From NCBI GenBank assembly GCA_947492375.1, contig CANLMI010000002.1, positions 745,529 to 809,528 of the forward strand: DNA of 64,000 bases, read 5' to 3'. Under the pieces are notes generated by a model. The model did no database searches. It was not told the DNA's origin and saw only the letters and a program-made list of their open reading frames with translations. The stretch comes from an uncultured Kordiimonas sp. Its GTDB lineage: Bacteria > Pseudomonadota > Alphaproteobacteria > Sphingomonadales > Kordiimonadaceae. Of the stretch, positions 29,242 through 37,563 are shown piece by piece (within the stretch, counting starts at the first letter, position 1; each line of letters starts with the position of its first letter). Position numbers and translations under genes: made by a program.

Positions 29242-29982
29242 CTAATCGTTAGCTGTGAGTATTTTATTAGCCGCAATAATTCGTTGCCAAGTAGCTTTCG
29301 GCATATTCAAATTACCTGCAAGATAGAAACCCGTTTGAATATTTACTCGAAGAGTTCGTTTAACAAGATCAGTATCGAAATTATCTTGCTCTCGTAAAAA
29401 TTTAAATGTTTCACTATCACTGAGAAATATATCCGTGCGCCCTGCCATTGTAAGCTTAAAGTCACCCGTTTTATCATTCGGCACAGCAGTTATGTTTTCT
29501 GATGGAATCCCCAATGCTATCAACAAATCACAGGTAATATCTTTAACAATGCAACTTGCTGTATAGCTCCCCGCCTTGAGAGCTTCATATGTTGGTACAC
29601 GCAAATCGTCTGCTCGCATGAAAACATGAAAGTCTGCCGGAGCAATCGACACTAACCACCGATACATACTCTCGCGTGCAGGTGTTCTGACAAGCGTATA
29701 AATAAGGGCATTTTCATTACTTTTAACAGATCTGATTGCCCTTTTCCAAGGCAACATCCTGATTTCATACTCCAGCCCAGCCTTTTCAAGGACACTGCGA
29801 ACTTTTTCAGTAGCATAGCCAGCAATATCACCACTATCAGGATCAACAAAATTGAAAGGGGGGTAATCTTCAGTATATACTACAATCTTCTCATTCGCTT
29901 CTTCACTCGCATACAGAATAATACTGTCATTACCGAGCAAGACAGAGAGGCAATAAAGCAAAAATAACTGTAATATCCTCAT
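29242..29982 (-). CDS. Orphan periplasmic solute-binding protein (SBP family 3-like)
   Basis: The 246-residue protein has a signal peptide (about 1-22). Its mature start, KIVVYTEDYPPFNFVDPDSG, is typical of family 3 amino-acid-type binding proteins. GYATEKVRSVLEKAGLEYE and WKRAIRSVKSNENALIYTLVRTPAR follow the fold. No permease or ATPase lies nearby, as is common for this YPPF subgroup, so its partner is unknown and it may act as a sensor. GGAGAGAGG lies directly before the ATG at 29982; the longer frame is rejected. Confidence 0.83.
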   Translation of the reverse strand: MRILQLFLLYCLSVLLGNDSIILYASEEANEKIVVYTEDYPPFNFVDPDSGDIAGYATEKVRSVLEKAGLEYEIRMLPWKRAIRSVKSNENALIYTLVRTPARESMYRWLVSIAPADFHVFMRADDLRVPTYEALKAGSYTASCIVKDITCDLLIALGIPSENITAVPNDKTGDFKLTMAGRTDIFLSDSETFKFLREQDNFDTDLVKRTLRVNIQTGFYLAGNLNMPKATWQRIIAANKILTAND

Positions 29983-30020
29983 ACCTCTCTCCTTTCGTAT
30001 CTTACCTAGATAACATTTCA

Positions 30021-30647
30021 CTAACTACCAAGCTGGTAAGGGCCACCCCGTTCAATTGCGCGCTGATAGGCATCACGGGCCTGCATACGTTCAACATAAG
30101 CCAACAGATTTGGCGCTGCTTCAAGGCCGCCATTAACATTAGCGGCTTCAAGAATAAAGGTGATATGCACATCAACCCCCGTAAGGTGATCACCACAGAA
30201 ATATTCATTCGTGCCAAGACTATGGGCCATATATGACATATTATTAGTGATTTCACTCATAATACGTTGGCGCAGTGGTTCTGCGGCATCACCCAGCCTA
30301 CTTGTATACAAAGCCAACATTAACGGTAACATGACCGACCCTTCGACATAGTGGAGCCATTCATTATAAGTTTCATACCCAGCATCACCTGGCGCAGGCC
30401 CAAATTCACCGTTTCCATAAGTACGCACCAAATAATCAATAATGGCACCTGACTCAGCAATCTTGATATCACCATCTTCTAGCACCGGTGATTTGCCCAG
30501 TGGATGAGCTTCCTTCAAATTATCCGGTGCCAACCGTGTTTCAAGATCGCGGGTATAGTGAACAATCTCGTATTTCACACCTAATTCTTCAAGCATCCAA
30601 AGAATACGTTGTGACCGGCTATTATTGAGGTGGTGAACTTTAATCAT
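30021..30647 (-). CDS. Glutathione S-transferase
   Basis: The 208-residue protein has an N-terminal thioredoxin-like half with VHHLNNSRSQRILWMLEELG (the Ser/Asn of NNSRS is the likely catalytic position), PLGKSPVLEDGD (the cis-Pro loop) and ESGAIIDYLV, which binds the glutamyl part of glutathione. The C-terminal half is all-helical with the HxTxxDxxI-like segment DHLTGVDVHITFI. The substrate is unknown. It starts 23 bases after the dehydrogenase-like gene stop and may be co-transcribed with it. Confidence 0.92.
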   Translation of the reverse strand: MIKVHHLNNSRSQRILWMLEELGVKYEIVHYTRDLETRLAPDNLKEAHPLGKSPVLEDGDIKIAESGAIIDYLVRTYGNGEFGPAPGDAGYETYNEWLHYVEGSVMLPLMLALYTSRLGDAAEPLRQRIMSEITNNMSYMAHSLGTNEYFCGDHLTGVDVHITFILEAANVNGGLEAAPNLLAYVERMQARDAYQRAIERGGPYQLGS

Positions 30648-30670
30648 AAATATTTCTACATTCCTGTTGA

Positions 30671-32197
30671 TTAAAAATTAATACGTGGACGCGCCCGTTT
30701 CTTGATTTCTTCTTCACTGGAAAGGACAAAAATCGCCAAAGCTCTTCTTTCCGCTTCTGTTAAACCTTCATATGAAGGCATTGGCCCTGGGGGATTTAAA
30801 AATAATTGTTGCATACCCGCAAGCGTATATCGCTCTTTTAAATCCTCCAATTTCTTAACTTGAACACCTTCCACCTCACCTTCTACATGGCATGTGGCAC
30901 ACCCATTAGTATCAAAGATCAAGGCACCAGCGGCCTTACTTGTCGCAAGGTCTGGCGCTTCAATATCAGCAAGAGGGTTTTTAGGAGGAACGATAACCTC
31001 CTCACCGGGAATGCCAATAGCAATATCGCCAAACCCAACGCGGTAAATCACACCCGCATAATCATCTGAGACATAAATAGCACCGTCCTGCCCTTGTTCG
31101 ACATCAACAGGGCGGCCAATAACATCCTCATTCAATTCAAACCCACTTAAAAAATCTTGCTCTATCACTGAACCATTATCGTCGAAGCGTAGCGAAACAA
31201 CCTTATACCCAACCAGTTTAGAGCTGTTCCACGAACCATGAAGCGCAACAAGAGCCGTATTTTGATAACCCGCTGGCGTATTTGTCGCCTTAAGAAACTT
31301 AATTCCAAGCGGTGCGCGGTGCGCGCCAAATCCATGCACCGGGGGCACAGATGCGGATACCTTTAAAGAGTTTTTAGCGCCGTAATCAGGGTCTGGCGTA
31401 CGGTTATCATACGCATAAGGCCAACCATAATCACTGGCATCCTTGATCAAATTCACTTCACAGTTCGGCGTATCATCACCCAATAAATCGCGGCCGTTAT
31501 CAGTAGCGAATAATTCACCTGTTTCCGGGTGCCAATCAAAGCCAACGCTATTTCTAAGCCCTGTTGCATAGGTGCGTACACCGCTGCCGTCAGCATTCAT
31601 TTGAATCATTTCAGCACGGTAAGGTTCTTCTTCAATACAAACATTACAACTTGAGCCAACCGTTACATAAAGCTTTCCGGATTTATCAAAACCAATAGTT
31701 CGTGTGCGGTGATTACCTCCCGATGGCATGCCCGAAAAAATCACTTGGGTCTCACTGAGCCGACGCCTTTCAGCATCATAAACACCGCGAATAATCTGTG
31801 TTTCTTCCGCGATGTATAAATACTCATTCCAAAACGCAATACCGTGCGGTGCATTTAGACCACTCAGTAATAAACTGCGCCCATCTGAAATGCCGTCACC
31901 GTTATCATCACGGTGCAGCAAAAATACTGCGCCGGTGCGATTACTCGTTACCACCATATCACCCGTTGATGTCATCCGCATCATACGAGCATTTGGAACA
32001 TCACGGGCAAAAACACCTACTTTAAAACCTTCAGGAACTTGTAGTCTTGCCTTCAAGATATCAGCTTCAGGAGCTTCAACCTGCCATCCAAAAAGCATAT
32101 CAAGAAGTGGACCATTAACCGTTGGCTTTAAATACCAAGCAGCGCCAAATAATATGATAAAAAATAAAAAAATCCCTATTAGAATTTTTTTGACCAT
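30671..32197 (-). CDS. Membrane-anchored sorbosone/glucose dehydrogenase-like beta-propeller with C-terminal cytochrome c
   Basis: The protein has 508 residues. One membrane segment (about 3-25) anchors it. A soluble-glucose-dehydrogenase/sorbosone-dehydrogenase propeller follows, with segments such as GLNAPHGIAFWNEYLYIAE, HRTRTIGFDKSGKLYVTVGS and GYDWP-like YGWPYAYDN. The C-terminal 90 residues hold one heme-c site, NGCATCHVEGEV, with a later Met. Members are usually PQQ enzymes that oxidise sugars or related alcohols in the periplasm and pass electrons to the heme. The substrate is unknown, and no PQQ biosynthesis genes are seen here. ATG at 32197 chosen; the upstream codon of the longer frame is TTG. 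Confidence 0.88.
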   Translation of the reverse strand: MVKKILIGIFLFFIILFGAAWYLKPTVNGPLLDMLFGWQVEAPEADILKARLQVPEGFKVGVFARDVPNARMMRMTSTGDMVVTSNRTGAVFLLHRDDNGDGISDGRSLLLSGLNAPHGIAFWNEYLYIAEETQIIRGVYDAERRRLSETQVIFSGMPSGGNHRTRTIGFDKSGKLYVTVGSSCNVCIEEEPYRAEMIQMNADGSGVRTYATGLRNSVGFDWHPETGELFATDNGRDLLGDDTPNCEVNLIKDASDYGWPYAYDNRTPDPDYGAKNSLKVSASVPPVHGFGAHRAPLGIKFLKATNTPAGYQNTALVALHGSWNSSKLVGYKVVSLRFDDNGSVIEQDFLSGFELNEDVIGRPVDVEQGQDGAIYVSDDYAGVIYRVGFGDIAIGIPGEEVIVPPKNPLADIEAPDLATSKAAGALIFDTNGCATCHVEGEVEGVQVKKLEDLKERYTLAGMQQLFLNPPGPMPSYEGLTEAERRALAIFVLSSEEEIKKRARPRINF

Positions 32198-32356
32198 TTT
32201 CAAAATCCGAACCAAATTTACATTGCGATTAATACTGCCACGGTAAAGTGGATTCGCAAGTATTAATTGACCACATCCGAGTATTATTATGCCCCTCTAA
32301 AGAAAGGTTGATCAACAGGCCAATTATTGCCAAGCTTTGCGATAAGGAGATCATAT

Positions 32357-33385
32357 ATGGATCGCAGAAGTTTACTCAAAACCTTTACCTTTGCAGGCCT
32401 GTCCGCGCTGTCTGGTATAACAACAATCAAAGACGGAAACGATCACCCGCAAATACCTATACCAGACAAACTTAAACCGGGTGATACTGTTCGCTTAATT
32501 GCTCCTGCCGGGGTTATTTATCAAAAAGATAGAATAAACATCGCGTTAGAAAACATGCGTGCTCTGGGGCTTAAACCAACACTGGGTAAACATGTATATG
32601 ACAGGTACGGATATTTTGCAGGCACAGATCATGACCGCGCACAAGATATCATGGCCGCCTTTATTGACCCTGATGTTAAGGCAATTTTTGCTCTGGTCGG
32701 CGGTTGGGGTTCCGCATTAACACTATCTCATCTTGATTTTAACCTAATCAGGAAAAACCCGAAAATTATTGTTGGATATAGCGATATTACAGCCCTTTTA
32801 AATGGTATATATACCAAAACAGGGATGATCACGTATCACGGGCCGAACGCTACATCACGGTGGAACAACTTCACAACCAAAAGCGCAAAATCTATTTTAT
32901 TTGATGGTATCAACCCCCATTATAAAACCCCCCAGCATAAAGGTGGTGCCCTGACAGTACACAATAATCGGGTTCAAACAATTGAGGCTGGTTCTGCATC
33001 AGGCAAGTTAGTTGGCGGAAACTTAACCGTTTTATCAAGCCTGGTGGGCACACCGTATTTACCTGACATGAAGGGAAAAATCCTGTTTTTAGAAGAAATA
33101 GGAGAGGCCATATACCGGGTAGACCGCATGCTCGCTACACTTGAACTATCGGGTATTTTAAATGATATCTCGGGCGTAATTCTAGGTGGCTTCACAAGAG
33201 TAGAACCAGACGGTGATGGCTTCGGGACCTTCGCCTTGATGGATGTATTTGAGCGATACTTTAAAGGTAGTGGTAAACCCACTTATTACGGTGCTTTATT
33301 CGGCCACATCGAGCAAAAACATACAATACCAATTGGGCAAGACGCCACCATGGACGCAAATAAAGGTATTTTCAGATTATTATGA
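32357..33385 (+). CDS. S66-family LD-carboxypeptidase, Tat-like signal
   Basis: This 342-residue serine peptidase of the LdcA/MccF family trims L,D-peptide bonds, usually the terminal D-Ala of murein tetrapeptides. The nucleophile serine is in IIVGYSDITALL. The Glu lies in GKILFLEEIGEAIYRVDRML and the His in FGHIEQKHTIPIG. The N-terminus DRRSLLKTFTFAGLSALSG looks like a twin-arginine signal, so it may act outside the cytoplasm, which is unusual for LdcA. AAGGAG fixes the ATG at 32357. A bidirectional terminator follows. Confidence 0.9.
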   Translation: MDRRSLLKTFTFAGLSALSGITTIKDGNDHPQIPIPDKLKPGDTVRLIAPAGVIYQKDRINIALENMRALGLKPTLGKHVYDRYGYFAGTDHDRAQDIMAAFIDPDVKAIFALVGGWGSALTLSHLDFNLIRKNPKIIVGYSDITALLNGIYTKTGMITYHGPNATSRWNNFTTKSAKSILFDGINPHYKTPQHKGGALTVHNNRVQTIEAGSASGKLVGGNLTVLSSLVGTPYLPDMKGKILFLEEIGEAIYRVDRMLATLELSGILNDISGVILGGFTRVEPDGDGFGTFALMDVFERYFKGSGKPTYYGALFGHIEQKHTIPIGQDATMDANKGIFRLL

Positions 33386-33391
33386 AGATAC

Positions 33392-33423
33392 AAAAGCCAT
33401 GGTTATATATAACCATGGCTTTT
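33392..33423. terminator. Bidirectional terminator between S66 peptidase and amidohydrolase
   Basis: A perfect 32-base palindrome has AAAA on one side and TTTT on the other and lies between two convergent genes, 7 bases after one stop and 25 after the other. Confidence 0.88.
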
Positions 33424-33447
33424 AATGCAGTATCAAAAAAGCAAAAT

Positions 33448-34821
33448 TTATAAGTTTTCCTCTACTGGTTGGCCATGTATTTTGTATACCGTGCCACCTT
33501 TCATAACCATATCCACATTCTGCAATAAATTCATATAGCGAAGAACATCACCTTTCACGGCAATAATATCAGCATACTTACCTTCAGACACGGTACCCTG
33601 TTTATCAGAAACCCCCATCATTACAGAGGGCCAATATGTGGCGCCGCGGATTGTCTCCATCGGTGAAATTCCAAAAACATCAACCCATGCAGTCATTTCA
33701 TTCCAGGTACTTTGACAATGGAATTTCATTGGAATACCACTATCCGTTCCAACCATGAAAACCACACCTGCATCACGGAGCTGGGAAATTTTCTTCTTTA
33801 GGGTTGGACGGCGAAGCGGCACAAGTTGCGAATAGGCGAACTGACCAGGCTTTCGAATCGATTGCCTGATATCAGCAATTGTATCAGGCTGAAGACCACG
33901 ATGCCAACATGTAGCATCTAACTTCTCCGGGTTATCTACAGTAAGTTTATAATTCCAAAGGCCTTCAACCGTAGGTGTCCAATAAAGTGGGCCGCCCGCA
34001 ATTCGCCCTGTTGCCGTACGCTCTTTCAGCATTTCAATCACGTCATCAGGATATGCTGGCGCAGTTGTAAGCCCTGTATGCTCAAAATTATCAACACCAA
34101 TTTCAAGGCCACGGCGAATTTCATTTGGGCGATGCGAATGCGCAACCACCTTAAGGCCACGCTTGTGCGCTTCATCAACAATCGCCTGTGCTTCTTCTAG
34201 TGTCATATTATCATGATCAATTAGTTTGATAATATCCATACCTGCATCAGCAAGCTTATTCACTTTAGCACGTGCATCCTCAACGCTTTCAATACCCCAA
34301 CGATAAAACTCAGTATTTGGGTAGGCTTTATGCTGGATAAACGGCCCAGACATAAAAAGCCTCGGCCCTGGTATTTCACCGCTTTCAACCCGCTTTTTTA
34401 CTGATACCGAAGCGTCCAGCGGCGCTCCCAAGTCTCGTGCAGACGTAATTCCTGCCAACAATAATTGCACCGCGCTCGCCGGCATAATCTCGCTCGCAAG
34501 GCGGTCCTTATAGGTTGGATGCCAATGGCCGTAATCTGAATGACCGTTGAGCATCAAATGCGCATGAGCTTCCCATAGGCCCGGAAGTACATCCATACCT
34601 TCCGTTGATATCACCTCATATCCCGCAGGTACTTTTAATGTATCAAGCTGCCCAACTTTCTCGATAATATCACCGTTAATCAAGATAACGCTGTTATCGA
34701 TTGGTCGGTGCCCGAACCCATCGATTAATCGCCCGCCAACCAATGCTTTCTTATCTTGTGCGATTACGGTAAAAGATATTGTAGCCGCGAGTGCAGCAAA
34801 TAATATATACTTAAACTTCAT
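33448..34821 (-). CDS. Exported metal-dependent amidohydrolase (imidazolonepropionase/prolidase-like)
   Basis: The 457-residue protein has a signal peptide (about 1-21, ending VIAQD). It then has the amidohydrolase pattern: GGRLIDGFG, the metal site EAHAHLML, a lysine/aspartate segment IIKLIDHDN, VVAHSHRP (metal His), NFEHTG, and the catalytic Asp in MVGTDSGIP. The closest type is the exported Xaa-Pro dipeptidase/imidazolonepropionase-like subfamily, many of which cut dipeptides. GGGAGGG lies 5 bases before the ATG. It fits the other exported peptidases here. Confidence 0.9.
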   Translation of the reverse strand: MKFKYILFAALAATISFTVIAQDKKALVGGRLIDGFGHRPIDNSVILINGDIIEKVGQLDTLKVPAGYEVISTEGMDVLPGLWEAHAHLMLNGHSDYGHWHPTYKDRLASEIMPASAVQLLLAGITSARDLGAPLDASVSVKKRVESGEIPGPRLFMSGPFIQHKAYPNTEFYRWGIESVEDARAKVNKLADAGMDIIKLIDHDNMTLEEAQAIVDEAHKRGLKVVAHSHRPNEIRRGLEIGVDNFEHTGLTTAPAYPDDVIEMLKERTATGRIAGGPLYWTPTVEGLWNYKLTVDNPEKLDATCWHRGLQPDTIADIRQSIRKPGQFAYSQLVPLRRPTLKKKISQLRDAGVVFMVGTDSGIPMKFHCQSTWNEMTAWVDVFGISPMETIRGATYWPSVMMGVSDKQGTVSEGKYADIIAVKGDVLRYMNLLQNVDMVMKGGTVYKIHGQPVEENL

Positions 34822-34910
34822 AATACCCTCCCAAGTATATCCCTAGAAGCTTGATACCATTTACTAAACTCGGTCAAGACACGAAATCTTTATTTAGCTG
34901 AAACTATATC

Positions 34911-36155
34911 TTAATTTGAAATTACAGAACCAATTGGCCCTCGCCATACAATCGGTTCTTCATCAACAGTAATCGTATGTTCTGCAAAAAAGCCATTGAA
35001 TTTCGTTGCCATTGTTTGACCATATGCGCCCAAATTACCAACTTCGATCCAATCACCCTCTTTCACATCGGCAGGTAATAGAAAAGGGCCTTCCATATAA
35101 TCAATGGCGTCACATGTTGGCCCCCAGAAACTAAAAGCTTCCAAGTTACCCACAGTGTCACGGCCATCATCTGTTATTAAAGACACAGGAAACCGCCATT
35201 TTGGTGAACCAGCATCAAACAAAGCACCATATGTGCCATCATTCAAATACAATTCATTGCCTCGCCGCATCTCAACACGAACAAGACATGCTCCACCTTC
35301 AGCAACCAAAGCTCTACCCGGTTCGCCGAGAATCAAGTGATTTTCAAACCCATATTCTTGCAGCGCACTTGCGATCACATCAAAATACTGGCCAAGATCA
35401 GGCGCTTCCATGCCGGGATAGTTCACAGGATACCCACCGCCAACATCAACACTATCCAGTATAAGGTTCTCAGTATTCAACACATCGCTTAGTAGAGCCA
35501 AAGCTCGGCGGTAAGCCGCAGGTTCCATACACTGACTGCCCACATGAAATGTAACACCCACTGCCTTTGCTATAGTGCGCGCTTTTCTAATCAGATCACC
35601 TGCTTGCTCAAAACTTGCCCCAAATTTACCCTCTAGTGAATAAACCGCATCTTCAGATGGCAGTGATAACCTTAGATGTAGCGAAAGGTCTTTTGCATCA
35701 GGTAATTCTTCTTTAATTTTATAAAGCTCACTCACATCATCAAACGCAAATTCCCTCACGCCCAAATCATATGATCGCTTGATCGTCTTACGGGATTTTA
35801 CGGGGTGCATCATGAAAAGTTTTGCTTGCGGCAGCAGATCTGCGACTAATTCTACTTCACGCAGAGATGCTACATCATAACTATGCACCCCAGCCTTCCA
35901 TAATGTATTTAAGACATAAGGGTGTGGATTGGCCTTAACAGCATACAAAACATCGCCGGGAAAACCATTTACAAACTCACTGGCGTAATGCTTAAGCACT
36001 TCGGGAAATAGTACATTGACAGAATCATTTGTATCCAAATGCTCTAATGCCTGCCGTGTTGAAGCAAAATGCGGCAAATATATTGTAGTGTTACTGTTTT
36101 GGTTGTCAGCCTTTGGCGTTTGCCAAGGAGCTCTGGTATGAAAGCTATCACTCAT
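34911..36155 (-). CDS. Ornithine/lysine decarboxylase, PLP fold-type III
   Basis: This 414-residue enzyme belongs to the eukaryote-type ornithine decarboxylase group, making putrescine (or cadaverine). The PLP lysine is Lys74 in YAVKANPHP. GGGYPVNYPG and GEPGRALVAEGG bind PLP phosphate. The catalytic cysteine is about Cys348 in FWGPTCDAIDYM. LGAYGQTMATKFNGF is the C-terminal signature. I chose the ATG at 36155 (MSDSFHTRAP), with GAGA upstream; the longer frame is not supported. The long leader upstream has its own small ORF and hairpins. The substrate is not certain: alphaproteobacterial relatives often accept both ornithine and lysine. Confidence 0.93.
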   Translation of the reverse strand: MSDSFHTRAPWQTPKADNQNSNTTIYLPHFASTRQALEHLDTNDSVNVLFPEVLKHYASEFVNGFPGDVLYAVKANPHPYVLNTLWKAGVHSYDVASLREVELVADLLPQAKLFMMHPVKSRKTIKRSYDLGVREFAFDDVSELYKIKEELPDAKDLSLHLRLSLPSEDAVYSLEGKFGASFEQAGDLIRKARTIAKAVGVTFHVGSQCMEPAAYRRALALLSDVLNTENLILDSVDVGGGYPVNYPGMEAPDLGQYFDVIASALQEYGFENHLILGEPGRALVAEGGACLVRVEMRRGNELYLNDGTYGALFDAGSPKWRFPVSLITDDGRDTVGNLEAFSFWGPTCDAIDYMEGPFLLPADVKEGDWIEVGNLGAYGQTMATKFNGFFAEHTITVDEEPIVWRGPIGSVISN

Positions 36156-36557
36156 CACGAGTCTCAATTTTAAAACAAAAATAGATAATTCAGAGGTATG
36201 TACCAAATGCTTGAGCCAGGCACATCTGCACGCGTCAACGTGCGCTCGTATGGCTTAGTTTTAAAATAAACGAGAAATATTTAAAAATATCAGGTGATAT
36301 GAAAGACTGCATGTCAAAGGCAGGATCACAGCGCTTTATTTTATTCTCTATCAGGGTTGCCACGAGCAAACTCCTTCCATTAATTAGTAAGCTAATCAGC
36401 TTAAAGTCCAACCAATAAAAGAACGTTTGCGCCGCCTCCCGTACTGTCCCATTAGCACCGCGTTTTCGCGGATAGCGTCGTGGCACGTGCGCTTTACGTC
36501 TAAGTGCAACTCTATGATAAAGTTCTTGGCGTTTTTCAAGTAAAAAAAGAGAAAGCA
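36156..36557 (-). ncRNA. Candidate structured regulatory leader of the ornithine decarboxylase (speF-like)
   Basis: This stretch of over 400 bases has no ordinary gene but clear RNA structure in the minus direction: a 5-bp GC hairpin with AAAA loop at 36458-36471, a perfect 6-bp hairpin at 36388-36403, a strong Shine-Dalgarno at 36370-36377, a 42-codon ORF, and a hairpin at 36228-36243 whose loop contains the ORF stop. GCACG occurs both at 36239-36243 and inside 36483-36490, so CGTGC at 36228-36232 has two possible partners. A weak promoter-like pair (TTGCGT at 36587-36592, TATATG at 36565-36570) fits a start near 36557. A speF leader RNA upstream of such decarboxylases is known in alphaproteobacteria; identity with it is inferred. 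Confidence 0.45.
36235..36363 (-). CDS. Possible 42-residue leader peptide upstream of ornithine decarboxylase
   Basis: A GTG start at 36363 has a textbook GGAAGGAG with 7 bases spacing, which is better than many real genes here. The peptide opens VATLIENKIKRCDPAFDMQ and ends LKLSHTSAR. It shares only the final Ala-Arg with the gammaproteobacterial SpeFL arrest peptide, which may be chance. The stop lies in the loop of a hairpin, 79 bases before the decarboxylase ATG. The frame can be extended upstream to an ATG at 36567 (110 residues), but that start has no ribosome site. Confidence 0.4.
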   Translation of the reverse strand: MATLIENKIKRCDPAFDMQSFISPDIFKYFSFILKLSHTSAR

Positions 36558-36611
36558 GAGCACGCATATAATTTTTGATGCCATCTACGCAACTTTCAGA
36601 AATAAAAATAG

Positions 36612-36644
36612 AAAAAAAGCACCTAAAAAATCTTTAGGTGCTTT
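36612..36644 (-). terminator. Terminator of the exported methyltransferase gene
   Basis: A perfect 12-bp inverted repeat (AAAGCACCTAAA / TTTAGGTGCTTT) with a 5-base loop is followed by seven T on the minus strand, 26 bases after the stop. Confidence 0.9.
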
Positions 36645-36669
36645 CATCAGACAAGAGTTTTTAGCTAAA

Positions 36670-37512
36670 TTACTGAGTCTGTTCTGGCTTTTTAAACTTC
36701 AGCGTAAAACGGTCAGACTCGCCAATTTCCGTATATTTTTCCTTATCTTGATCACCGAGAGCAAAACGCGGTGGTAATGTCCAAACACCGCGAGGGTGAT
36801 TCTTATTATCTTTCGGATTAGCATTAATATCGCTTGCATCCACAACTTCGAACCCAAACGAGCGCGCAACCTCGATAACATAACCCTCACGAACATAGCC
36901 ACGGCGCGCGTTCTGTCCATCTTCGACGCCTTCACCACCATCAAGACGGTGCTCGACAACACCTAAGATCCCTCCTGGTTTGAGCGCTTTAAAGGCCGCC
37001 GCGAGAATTCCATACTCAGCTTTAACACCCATCCAGTTATGAACATTCCGAAAAGTCAGAACCATATCCGCAGTACCAGCCGGCACAGTTGTCAGGCTAT
37101 CGGGATATGTAAATTCAGATACATGTGTTTTGCCCAAAACATCATCTTTTTCTACAAGTGAAGTCAAGTAACCTGCCATGCCCCGGCGAGCGCGGGCACT
37201 TCCATTAACTGAACTGCTAACAGCAGCAACATACTTACCGTCTTCGCGCAGAAACGGTGCAAGAATTTCTGTATAATAGCTGCCGGGCCAAATCTCGACG
37301 ACTGTCATGTCAGGCTGAACACCAAAAAATTCAAGTGTTTCTTTAGGGTGGCGATACTTATCGCGCACCGCATTGCCTTCACTTCTATGCTTGCCTGCGA
37401 GAACTGCATCGAACTTTTTTTCTGTTTCTGCGTCAAAATCAGCATTTGCCAGCATCGTTGCCGATAATAACGTTCCCGCAGCAAGTGTTGCCTTGAAAAT
37501 CATCTTCATCAT
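36670..37512 (-). CDS. Exported class I SAM-dependent methyltransferase (COG4798 type)
   Basis: The 280-residue protein has a signal peptide (about 1-24, ending MLANA). The SAM-binding motif I is VVEIWPGSYYTEILAPFL (about 70-87), a form typical of a family of predicted exported methyltransferases. Motif II-like TADMVLTFRNVHNWMG follows, then LKPGGILGVVEHRLD. The acceptor substrate is unknown. That a SAM enzyme carries a signal peptide is odd, because SAM is not known to be supplied to the periplasm. It lies 52 bases downstream of the next amidohydrolase gene, which runs in the same direction, and may share its transcript. Confidence 0.83.
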   Translation of the reverse strand: MMKMIFKATLAAGTLLSATMLANADFDAETEKKFDAVLAGKHRSEGNAVRDKYRHPKETLEFFGVQPDMTVVEIWPGSYYTEILAPFLREDGKYVAAVSSSVNGSARARRGMAGYLTSLVEKDDVLGKTHVSEFTYPDSLTTVPAGTADMVLTFRNVHNWMGVKAEYGILAAAFKALKPGGILGVVEHRLDGGEGVEDGQNARRGYVREGYVIEVARSFGFEVVDASDINANPKDNKNHPRGVWTLPPRFALGDQDKEKYTEIGESDRFTLKFKKPEQTQ

Positions 37513-37563
37513 AAGGTCTCATCCTTGGTTTTCATGTTGCCCAATATTCGTTTAGTCTCAAAT

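Noticed and set aside
36396-36584. 62-residue minus-strand open frame upstream of ornithine decarboxylase
   Set aside because: It has no ribosome site and overlaps the structured leader; the better candidate is the GTG ORF with a strong Shine-Dalgarno at 36363.
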